Shown: piece by piece, positions 54,621-64,000 of the stretch
How positions within the stretch are numbered: position 1 is the stretch's first letter
Layout of the letters: every line of letters begins with the position of its first letter
NCBI GenBank assembly: GCA_036426205.1
Contig: CM071570.1
Location: 5,372,717-5,436,716 of the forward strand
Source: Ascaphus truei
Taxonomy: Eukaryota; Chordata; Amphibia; Anura; Ascaphidae
Length of the DNA stretch: 64,000 nucleotides
Direction: 5' to 3'
Notes under the pieces: model-generated
What the model saw: only the letters and a program-made list of their open reading frames with translations
Databases searched by the model: none
What the model was told of the DNA's origin: nothing
Made by a program: the position numbers and the translations under genes

Positions 54621-56439
54621 ATGTAGACACCATTTTGTTTTCCCAGTCTTAGGATTTAAGGTTACACTAAAGTAATATCAGTTTTGACATATGTTGGTCT
54701 CTTGTCTTTAGTAGGTTTGCATGTTACCTCTGAGGGTTCCATACATCCTGATAAGGGCCATGAAGCTGTGATTGAGTACTAGAGATAGCTCTGCTTCAGT
54801 CTGAGCCTGAAAGGTTGAGCAGACGTACTGTATGTAGGACACCCAGAGCAGGAATCTGTAACAGGAAAAGGAGAAGTTACCAGCGAGTGCTACAAAATCA
54901 GTAAGATAGCCCTCACGCACAAACGTAATGGAGGCCATCTGTAAGATTCTTAATCACTTGCATTCTGCAGAACAATTTCACACACAAAGAAAATAGCCAA
55001 GGAAAATAATGAAAAGAAATGGCAACAAAGGGCATGTTTTTCTTTTGAAAAATTCTTGTATTCCTGTAAGTGTGTTTTAAGTGAAGTAAGATATGATCTT
55101 AAAGGTCCAGTTAAATGTTAATAAGCTGGAAGCAGAAGAATATTGGTTTTCTGCAAAATTCTGGGCTGCAACGTTTTTGCCAGTGTTGGTGATGTATGGG
55201 AATGATAGAGGAGCACGTCACACCATATACAGTAGCTTGGCTGGAGACAGAATAGAGAAGAAGCTTTGGACCAACGCCGGAATTCACCAAGCACCAATGC
55301 ATGGTATTACACCCTGAACCGACTTGAATAGCAGTTTATGTTGTATTGAGGTGCGATTAGAGATGCGCAGACCTGCCCAGATTCGCTTCACTTTTTGCAT
55401 TAACATTTTCATATAAGTTCCCCAAATTGTTATTTTTTTTTAAAGTTTCATCAAATTTCGAATGTGAAAGTAATGGAGATTGCAATGCCCATTGACGTTT
55501 TTATTTTAACCGAATTTGCCACTGATTTCGTGAAATTTAAAATAGGTGATATTTGCCAAGTTCAACCATGCATGCGAAGAGTTGGCTAATCTCTAGGTGC
55601 GATACTCCACATCGCCCCAGAGGGACAAACAGATGTGTTCAAAGACCTTGGCAGGAAAAACATGATGATGATAATGCAAGTTTAGCACATCCCCATCACA
55701 TTTTACCACCAAGGGAGCTCCTTGTCATCTACAGTTTTCCATGCGAAGGGTTTCATGATTTTGCAGAAAAGCTTGATAAAAAATTATATTTTTATGTATT
55801 TATTTCTCTGTTCTAAAGTGTGTACCAAGGGTCTCTGACTCCCCATACAAACTGAGAAGGGAAATATATAATATATAATGCATTTATTGCACTCCTACTG
55901 TTATTCAATTAATAGCCCCATTTTAACCACTCTACTGCCAAAGGTTCCTCCAATGCGTTGCAGGCTCTTCTGGCAGGAAGCATAGGGTCTCTGTAGCTGA
56001 ACTTCCTTAGATTAGGCGTGCTTGTCACGGTGACTTTATGGCAGGCTGTAATTTACACCAAATATATATAATATATATATATATAACTGGGTTGAACTGG
56101 GACGAGACTTAGATATGATCAAATATAATTTATTCCTTGATAAAGGTGAACACAATAGATTATACAAATAACAGGCAAAATATAGACACTTACTTATAGA
56201 TGGAAATGATGAAACAGTCACATCTGGACTGGCAGTTCATACAGCAAATCTTCATCATCCCAAGACATTGCATAGCAATTCTCTTGCAATCAGGTAACAA
56301 TTCAGATGATATCAGAAGACACAGGATAAAGGGTGGACAACAGTTTATAAACCTTTTGTACCCTATCCTTAACATTGAGTACAGGTGATTGGTCTTCAAT
56401 TACCTCTATTCTGAAAGCCAAGGGTCATGTGTAAGATGA
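54621..56439. other. No gene recognised (about 1.8 kb)
   Basis: AT-rich; 55995-56420 has the look of a decayed terminal repeat, with (AT)n at 56060-56085. No exon supported. Confidence 0.3.
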
Positions 56440-57330
56440 TTTAGCCCAGATAGTGTCAACTCTGCCCTCTTTTCAAAGCACAACAAGTTCTGTTTCTTTT
56501 CTTTACTTTATTGAGGGAAAGCAGGGTAAAAGACAGGCACTTGTGAAGAGATGTTGGTGTTTAAATAGTGTCTCTCTGTGGGTGCCTTGTAGTTATGAGC
56601 AGGTGAAAAGATAATCCTACCATACAGGAGTTACAGCAGTGCTCACTCATCCAGAGGTAATGGTGGAAAAGGAAGTGAGGGGCAGGGGTCACACTAAAGG
56701 TTCAGTGAGACTGCACTAACTGTCAGCAAAAGACAGGGGGAAAAAATGGGAAAGCCCATACTGTCGCGGCCGAGTTTATTTAAACATTTACCCGGTCTCG
56801 GCCGCGACAGTAACCGGGCGCGCGCCGGGGTGTCCCGTGCGCGCGCCGAAGCCTCGGAGGAGCGGTCCTCCGATCGGGGCTTCCCCTTCCCCTCTCGGGG
56901 TCCGCTGGGTCCCCCGGAACCCCCCACTGCCGTCCCCTACATCGCAGCACACCAGGGCTCCCTCGGGGAGCCCTGGGCATGCGCGCAGAGGGCGCAGGCA
57001 CTCCATGAAGCGTGACCACGCATCGGTGACGCGCGGCACGCCGAGGGGATTTGGCTAGCAAGCCGGGAAATCTCCCGGCTTGCGGAACTAGCCGTGTTTA
57101 AATAAAGTGTGTCGCCTCTGTAACAAGGAGGACTGGAAATGTTGCCAGAGCAACCAGGGGTATGACAGACTGGAAGGAAAAAGAGATACATAATGTATCC
57201 ATTCCATCTGCACTGAGAGTGATCTGCAAGGAAAGTGACATCCTAGTGAAGCTAGCAGGGGGAACTGCCAAGGGAGAAGGGGGGCTGAACAGAAAAGGCA
57301 GACAGGGGTATTTCTGTTCCATGACAACCT
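56440..57330 (-). mobile_element. Interspersed repeat shared with 16630-17200, interrupted by a TIR element
   Basis: CAAAGCACAACAAGTTC, TTTACTTTATTGAGGG, GTGCCTTGTAG, the GACAGGGGG block and, beyond the insertion, GAAATGTTGCCAGAGCAACC and AGAAGGGGGGCTGAACAG align in order with 16690-17160. It is broken at 56761-57120. Confidence 0.6.
56761..57120. mobile_element. CpG-rich TIR element with TA target duplication, 360 bp
   Basis: TA at 56759-56760 and 57121-57122. The terminal inverted repeats both contain TTTATTTAAACA twelve bases in, after CTGTCGCGGCCGAG on the left and CAGAGGCGACACAC (inverted) on the right. The left end also has an inverted partner CTCGGCCGCGACAG at 56797-56810, itself followed by TA. 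A stem CAAGCCGGGA/TCCCGGCTTG lies near 57058-57082. Comparison with 17000 confirms the insertion point. No transposase. Confidence 0.7.
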
Positions 57331-57879
57331 CTAGCCACTCATTAACGTGGGAACACATTTTGATACATGCCCCCCTGCTAGCTGGTACATGCGCATTAGA
57401 ACTCTGGGGTCTCATTTCTGTAGCCCCTCATCTGCATCAGGAATGCCAGCTAGTCTACCAAATTGGATTCCTGGCAGGATATTCTTTGTTGTGAGGTGTG
57501 AAATGGGACACTTAAAGACTGCTCTGGTTTGAGCCGTCTCCGCCCTCAGGTAAACAGTGAGGGTGACAAAATCCTTTGAACAATACTTAAGTCCTAGACA
57601 TTGGGTCTCCTTTCTGGCCATATGCTACCCTGGTATGCAAAGGAATTTCCTCTGGGTTTTATCCATACCTTGGAACACAGCATTAAAGATAAAACACAAA
57701 CATATTAAAATATCCGGTTCCGTTGGGTCCAGCGGGTCCAAAGTTCCCATTTCTCAATGCCGGAACTGGGAAACCCTAGGGTCCAATTTGCGACTTGCTA
57801 CGACCTTCGGAACCGGAGTTACACAAATACACTTAAAACCGTTTCTCATTTTAATACAAAAATCTCCGCTGTAAATTAA
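57331..57879. other. Unassigned, probably retroelement interior
   Basis: No coding motif; ATCCGGTTCCGTTGGGTCCA and related GGTCC-rich text leads into the dyad-rich region. Confidence 0.3.
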
Positions 57880-58740
57880 ATCATGTTTTTTCACTAAATC
57901 CCCATTGAAAACAATGGGCTTCGCCGCCATAGACTTTCAATAGCAAACCGCCGCCGCTGGCGGCTATGGGAATCCGCCGCCATAGACTTTCAACGGGGCT
58001 GCGCCGCCGTTGAAGTCAATGGGGGTTTTCCGCCATAGCCGGTCAATGGAGATTGGCCGCCATTGGAGTCTATGGAAAAAGTCCTGAACTTTCAAGGGGG
58101 TCCATACTCCGTCGGGTTGGTCCAAGAGGGTCAAGGATGGTTCTGCAGCGATGCCGGAGCAGTGATTACAGGTACCCCAAACCCTGAACCTCTGGACCCT
58201 CCGGAACCGGAGCTATGGATTCCTCAATTTCAGCTCTTCACACTTAGCCGTTTTCTTGAGCTGTTTCTGCCGCCGCCATTGGAATCTATGGCGCGACCCG
58301 CTCTTCTCGGTTCGACCCTTATCGGGGGTCCAGGATTCGGAGACCAGGTTGTGGTCGAGTGGGGGGAGGTCTAGGAACTAGGGGCAAAAAGAATTTTATT
58401 TCTAGGTGCTCTAGAACTGTTTATTCCCACGCCACTTGTCGTTGAACTTGGCTACTAAGTGATCAAAGCTCTCTTTTAGAAATTGTATCCGCTTTGCGGT
58501 TTTGCGGTTTGGATGGCAGCCAACTCGTTCCTGGATAGCTCCTTCGAGGAACCTCCATTGAAGTCAATGGGCCCATTGACTTACAACGGGGAATCGCCGC
58601 TCCTCCTATCGAACGCCATCTGCTGGTCTTCACAGGAAACAGGACCCAACCAGCAAGATTCGCCATTGAAACACATGGAGCCCCAATGGCGGCCTATGGG
58701 ACCCTGCAAAATGGTGCCTGAAAAGGCAGGAAAATTACAC
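57880..58740. repeat. Region of dispersed CCATTGA/TCAATGG dyads
   Basis: The short near-palindromes CCATTGAAGTCAATGG, CCCATTGAAAACAATGGG and variants (CCATAGACTTTCAAT, GCCATTGGAGTCTATGG, GCCATTGGAATCTATGG) occur about ten times at irregular spacing, usually next to GCCGCC. Interspersed are repeated GGGTCC and CGGAACCGGAG words. This is not a tandem array. It may be the leader or terminal repeat of a retroelement. Confidence 0.6.
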
Positions 58741-58997
58741 AAAGGGCTATAATCATTAAAGAACTATTAACCCTTGTACTCCCGGATGAATCCTAGTGTG
58801 TGTGTGATGCAGACACTGATATAACAATAAAACATGGGGACAGGGGAATATACATTTTCATGTTATAAGTTATAACAAGGGTTAAATCACATTTCTGGGC
58901 CTCAGCCCAGTTAACCCCTTGTCTCCCTGGTGAGGTTAGAGGGTGGCCAATTGGGGTGTAACCCCTTTAATCCAGGGCCAAATCCTCCCCATCGTCA
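58741..58997. other. Unassigned repeat-like sequence
   Basis: TTAACCCTTGTACTCCCGG and GTTATAACAAGGGTTAA form an inverted pair about 120 bp apart, suggesting a foldback or terminal repeat. Confidence 0.35.
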
Positions 58998-59192
58998 CAG
59001 TGCTCAACTCCAATCCTCAAGACTCCTCAAAAAGTCAGGTTTTCAGGATATTCCTGCTTCAGCACAGGTGGCTCAATCAGTTGCTAAGTCTTCGACTGAG
59101 TCAGTGATTGAGCCACCCCTGCTGAATCTGGGATATCCTTACAACCTGACCTGTTGGGATGGGGTCTTGAGGACTGGAGTTGAGGACCCCTG
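58998..59192. mobile_element. hAT-like MITE, 195 bp
   Basis: The left end CAGTGCTCAACTCCAATCCT and inverted right end CAGGGGTCCTCAACTCCAGT pair over about 25 bp. The inner halves are also mirrored (GCTTCAGCACAGGTGGCTCA and TTGAGCCACCCCTGCTGAA). Flanking octamers CATCGTCA and ATGAAGAT do not match, so the target duplication has decayed or an end is rearranged. Confidence 0.7.
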
Positions 59193-59394
59193 ATGAAGAT
59201 AAATACCCCTGAAGGGACTGCCTCTTCCTCAAGCAGGTTTAAAGCTCTCGCATCATGCGGGACAATAGGAAGTCACAACGGATGATGTCACGGCTTCCTG
59301 TTTGTGGCTCCTGTGCCGGGGAAGATTTAAACCTCCATATTGTTGACTCAGCCAGGGATGCTACTGGTAGCCGCTATGGAGGCATGTATCTAAA
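59193..59394. other. Short spacer
   Basis: No feature recognised. Confidence 0.2.
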
Positions 59395-59513
59395 TTTATT
59401 TGCAAATTAGTCACACTACGTTTCGGGCATCGCCCTTCCTCAGGTACAATATTTACATTGACACCTGGGGAAGGGTGATTACCGAAACGTTGTGTCACTA
59501 ATGTGCAAATAAA
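59395..59513. mobile_element. Inverted pair of hammerhead-like Penelope-type motifs
   Basis: Minus strand 59444-59418: CCTGAGGAAGGGCGATGCCCGAAACG split over the stem GGGC/GCCC. Plus strand 59464-59490: CCTGGGGAAGGGTGATTACC then GAAACGT. Each has the CUGA-like box, stem II and GAAAC of a hammerhead, followed by GTGTGACTAAT or GTGTCACTAAT. The two copies form arms of about 48 bp around a 19-bp loop. Confidence 0.5.
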
Positions 59514-60733
59514 TGTAAATTGTTCAACAATGTCTTGTAATGAGACTTCCTGAGAACAGTGCGGCAACCAAAAACATTCCCCTTCTACCGCGGCAGAAGA
59601 GAGATCCCAGCCAACCCTTTAATGCCGGCACCTTACAGAACAATATACAAATCATTGTTAAAGAAATACGTAGTGCGGTCAGATCACAACTTTATCTTTA
59701 CTGAGGTATGTATCTAGGGAAGCAGGGGGTCCCTTGAGACCCCTGTAATGAATGTGGATCCGCTCCGGAAAACCCCTTTCTCATACCTAGAGGGGAAAAA
59801 AATAAAAAAAATACCATAGGCAGAACCACACCTTATAACAGAAGTTATTTCCCATAAACGCATATGGTGATTGACAGGGAGCTTATAATTGCAAAAACTG
59901 AACACGCAAATATTAACATTTCATAAGGCAGACCCAGAAATAGATCACATCATGTAAATATTGAACATTGTTTGAGGGACAAACAACTTCTCATAATAAT
60001 AGAGGTTCCGTGTAAACAGCATTATCAAACAGCTCTATAATCATGTTTCCAGTTACTGTGATTATTTTTCAAGAATATTAATTGCCAAGAACTATATGTA
60101 AAACGTGAGCGGAACGCTTCTGTTTAATGTCTGCACTATGTCACCTTGGTATTTCAATTCCCTTGAACACAAGTCAACATCAGAACAGTATGCTTCGATA
60201 TAATTATTATAAAAGTTTATCAGAGTTCACTTGTCTTGGATACACAATATGGAGTGGTTCAGTAACTGTCACAGAACAAATAATGGCTGTAAAATTAGTA
60301 CCAAAGCCCCCATTTTTAATATGCTGTGAAGACACGTTTTTAGCACTTGTGAAGCAGCTTAACAGCATATAGATTAGAGGTCTAAGAGAGCTTTTTCGAG
60401 ATTTGTCTCCGAGCTTGTCTGCAACTACAGTGTATATCGCTCTGCTCACATGAGCTGGCGGTATGGGGAGTGTCGATGGGAGGAGTAAGGAAGCAGTGAA
60501 GGGACATGTACAATAGCAGTGATGCACAAGGACACAACATAGGTGGCAAGTCAAGAAAGGAGGAACGGAGCACTTGGGCATAAATAGAAGTGGAATACAG
60601 CACCAGTAACTGAAGTTCTAGGTAGACAAAGGATTAGGAAGAGAGGAGCTGGGAGTATTGAGGCAGAAAGTGAGGACGATTATTGGTGCGGAAACAAAAG
60701 CCAAAAGTGAATGAAGACAGAAGTCAGAAAAAG
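59514..60733. other. No gene recognised (about 1.2 kb)
   Basis: AT-rich. A 124-codon minus-strand frame at 60207-60581 has no recognisable motif and is not supported as a gene. Confidence 0.3.
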
Positions 60734-60741
60734 GCATAGAG

Positions 60742-60906
60742 CAGGGGTGGAAAACTCCAGTCCTCAAGGGCCACCTGTGGGGAAGCAGGGACTGATTGAG
60801 GACCTGTGCTGAAGCAGGGTTTGAGTGAGCCACCTGTGCTGAAGCAGGGATATCCTTACAACTTAGCCTATTGGTGGCCCTTGAGGACTGGAGTTGGCCA
60901 CTCCTG
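60742..60906. mobile_element. hAT-like MITE, 165 bp, exact 8-bp target duplication
   Basis: GCATAGAG occurs at 60734-60741 and 60907-60914. TIRs of about 34 bp: CAGGGGTGGAAAACTCCAGT and inverted CAGGAGTGGCCAACTCCAGT, both continuing CCTCAAGGGCCACC. Same family as 58998 and 40671. Internal CCTGTGCTGAAGCAGGG occurs twice. Confidence 0.9.
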
Positions 60907-60914
60907 GCATAGAG

Positions 60915-63170
60915 GGATATGGGGGCAGATCATAAAGAGGTTAGGTCTTAGAATGATTAGTTCTCCCGTTGCCTTCTCACATCCTCTTTCCACAGACTAT
61001 TACTAATCATTTGCAAGTCTTTATTATCACGTAATAATTATTTATCTGGGCCTGTCACATATTTCCCTGAGGAGGCAAAAGCCTCCCAGGTGAATTTATC
61101 CGCCCTAAGGTTTGGTATATTTGTCACAGCAAGCAATACAAAAATGATATCCAGGAGCATATTTGGATTTTTTTTATACTTATTGTCACGATGACACCAA
61201 CTTTTATCAACACATTTATATTTCTGGGTACTTGATTGAACAGAACAAGTTGCAAAATAAATTGTGATTTATTTCCTTAATAGACAAACACACAACATCT
61301 GCAGAATACACTTGAAAACAACACTTACGGGAATCGGGGAATTAAATAAATTGTCCTTTGAAACTAAAGAAATGGTCCTTTGCTTGCAAGCACAAGAAAT
61401 GCAGCCTTGGTTTTAAAAGTCCTGTGGTTATGTGGTTATTAACCCCTTCACTCCTGGACTGGTTGCTGCTGTACTGGCACAAAGTTTTGCATCTTTACCT
61501 CATGGATTAAAATTCAGGAATCACACCCTGGGGATACTTGGGGAGCCACAGTTATAGACTGCCCAAAGCTATCTTTAACATGTGGATCCAATCCCCTCTT
61601 GGGAACAAAAAAAAACACGAATAGCCAAGTTACCCACAGTTCATAAGACCGGTCAAAAGGGCTGTCCGGTGGGCAGGGCGCATGGGTCAGGTTGACGCCC
61701 ATGCCACTTAGCATACCTGGGCTACACCCATAACTTGTTGCCACTGTGTCTGGTTTCTGACTCAAAGGTGTCACTAGCCTGACATCTGCTGTGCATCAGT
61801 ATGCCAGTATTGTATACATTATGGGTCTCCCGGGTCTTTTCATAATTGACACTCTTTTAGACAGGGGGACTCTAAATCTGTGAGAACCTTTTGAGGCTCC
61901 GTCATAAAAATAACTACAGCCCTTTGAGGCTTGGTCATAAAAATAGCCCCAGCTCATTCACCCATATCACAGCTGGATGTCCAAGTAATTCCTGCTTGGA
62001 CTTACAAAAAAATACCTCCTGCCTTACATTTAAGATCTGCCATCATGTGTCGGTTAGAGGGTATGGCAAGCAATGCACCTTGTCTTTTACCCTTGCAGAC
62101 AGGGAATGGCCTGCAAATGGGGAATAAAAATGGCGGGGACAGGGCAACAACAGTAATGCATAGCAAATCAGGAATTAACCCTTTCCTCTCCGTCACACTT
62201 ATTTATTAGGTGTATCAGTTAAAATATGAAAAAGAGCACAAAGGATAATAATATATTGAAGAAAAGGGTGAGCAAAAAATGTGAGCGTCAAGCACGTTGA
62301 ATCAAATAAGTTCGAACATTTTGAGTCCATAACAAGGGACTCCTGTTTGGAAAGTAGTCGTTCAAAACCATTGTGCTCCAAGTACCAATATAATCAGATA
62401 TAATATAAACAATATAGAGAGACAACTAGTTTTGTTTGTTTTATAACAATTAAATATTTAAAGAACAGTAAAAAAAATTGAAATTAAACAGCGATTTGGT
62501 TGGTTAACTATTTGATTTCAGGACATACAGTATGAAAGATTAATGGTTTTATATTTCAAGAAAAAACATATTCGTTTTAAGATAATGCCCAAGAAAAAGG
62601 AAGCTTAATGGCATTTACCATTTACTTCGTAACTAAGGTTTTTTTTTTTATATACGTCTGAAAGACTTGAGTATAAACCCCTTAATCTCTTTAGTGAGAC
62701 TAAAAACACACAGTCTTAAATTGTTTAACAGATAGTCTCCCCGGAGCTGAGCAAGGATAAAATATTGCATAGCATTGCATGGCATTGCATGGATTTGAGC
62801 TGTAGTGGGTGGTCTAGCTTGCAGACAATTTACAAGTACAGCTTTTCAGGGCAACTAGTAAAATCATTTCCACTGTTTTACTATATTTTCGAACTGTGTT
62901 TCCCAAAGGGAAGTGTCACCAAAGAGCTAAGGGATCTGATGGCGAGATAAAGATGTTTCCAATCATTTATTCATGTAGAATATAACCTTGCAGCACAATG
63001 TGCTGGTCTTCCAGCAATTCCAGATAAAATGTATACAATCCGTTGATGGAAATGTCCATTTTGAACAAGAACTAGGGAATGTTAGATTAAATGTGTGTGA
63101 GAAACAAGAAGTGAAATTAACGCTATATGGAAACATATAATGTAGTTCTCAAAGATCTGCTGATTAAGTA
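60915..63170. other. No gene recognised (about 2.3 kb)
   Basis: AT-rich. 61190-61500 may be a decayed terminal repeat. ATTGCATGGCATTGCATGG near 62770 is a tiny tandem repeat. Frames are short and without motifs. Confidence 0.3.
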
Positions 63171-63174
63171 CAGC

Positions 63175-63342
63175 TCTTAATAGTATTATATTATTATTAT
63201 TATCTTTATCATAGTATATTATATTATAATTATCTTTATAATAGTATTATATTATAATTATCTTTATAATAGTATTATATTATATTATTATTATCTTTAT
63301 AATAGTATTATATTATTATCTTTATAACAGTATTATATTCTT
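63175..63342. repeat. AT-rich minisatellite, about 28-36 bp units
   Basis: Five to six units of AATAGTATTATATTATAATT plus ATCTTTAT with variable TTA expansion. Confidence 0.85.
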
Positions 63343-64000
63343 TAATCATGGTCTCTGTATTGTTCATATCAGAGAAATCTGCTTTGTTAGTTAATCTTGT
63401 CAATTAATCTTGCTCTTTAAACTGATAAGTGATTAGTGATCAAAGAAGTGGAAAAAAAACTGTTTGAATATCTAATGGATTGTTAGACATAACATTTGGT
63501 TCAATACCAAGTAAAGACATACGGTATATAAAACCAACATTGAAAATACATTTTAAAAAAAGCCTTTCTTTGTCAAAGAATATCTCCCTTGAAAGTTCTT
63601 AATAGGAAAAACAACAGGGTTATCCATTTCCTTGTCTTTAAAGTTAATAAAAACCAGTCCGATTTGAATGTGTCATTTGTGAAAGAATATTTGCTCAGAT
63701 AATATTTTTTGTAACAATGTATAATCCAGGGACAGTAAAAGAATGGGACATTGCAGCAGGAGGACACATCTTCCTGGTCTGAACGGTGATTTTGACCATG
63801 TAACAATATTTTGTTAATAGCAGGTTACAGTGTGATTAGCAGATACTTCACTTGGTACATGCATCTGAAGAGAACACAATAAGGTAACTTGTAACGAGTG
63901 ATAAATAAGTCTATCGCGGTGTATTTTGATGTTGCACAGTTATTAGGCGCCCAAAGCCTACAGTGGCTAAATAGCTAATCCTTCCAGTGCCAGGAGAGCA
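63343..64000. other. No feature recognised
   Basis: AT-rich to the window end. Confidence 0.25.

Noticed and set aside
60207..60581. 124-codon minus-strand frame
   Set aside because: No motif, no splice context and composition like the surrounding DNA.

Overview
The window reads as non-coding genomic DNA from a vertebrate, most likely an anuran amphibian (frog or toad). It contains no complete protein-coding gene. The host guess is an inference from the repeat mix: CR1- and L2-type LINEs in many short 3' pieces, a tyrosine-recombinase retrotransposon carrying an SGNH hydrolase domain, Ty3/Gypsy remains, hAT and Harbinger-like non-autonomous DNA elements, Penelope-type ends, and long micro- and minisatellites. 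I cannot name the species. No searches were run, so family names rest on motifs seen by eye.

Layout. At 1-6.3 kb lies a decayed but colinear tyrosine-recombinase retrotransposon (Gag with CCCH finger, RT, RNase H, tyrosine recombinase, SGNH hydrolase), broken by a solo-LTR-like insertion and a short SINE-like insertion. At 7.6 kb there is a perfect 160-bp palindrome, followed by a 24-bp minisatellite. From 9.3 to 16.5 kb there is a TIR element, an L2-type LINE 3' end, a 65-bp minisatellite (11.7-12.8 kb), a hammerhead-like Penelope end and a second LINE with an endonuclease region. From 19.1 to 20.9 kb a minus-strand Gypsy pol relic sits beside a probable LTR. From 22.6 to 24.6 kb a foldback, a 51-N gap and an indel-rich duplicate look like an assembly problem. 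From 26.6 to 34 kb there is a GC-rich LTR-like block, hAT elements with exact 8-bp target duplications, a CR1 interrupted by a TIR element, and a dense G-rich/CA/GT satellite block. At 34.7 kb is the only plausible host exon (100 bp, good splice sites, product not recognised). From 35 to 50 kb come LINE pieces, further CR1 copies carrying TTA/TAA-flanked insertions, a second SGNH fragment, a 42-kb minisatellite and a probable 1.2-kb LTR. From 50 to 64 kb come a 34-bp minisatellite, AT/CA repeats, a repeat family shared with 16.7 kb, a region rich in CCATTGA/TCAATGG dyads, two hAT elements and an inverted pair of hammerhead-like motifs.

The genes here do not form a working pathway; they are the remains of several transposon classes. 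The most informative content is the SGNH-bearing retrotransposon, the nested insertions dated by their target duplications, and the places where the assembly itself looks suspect.
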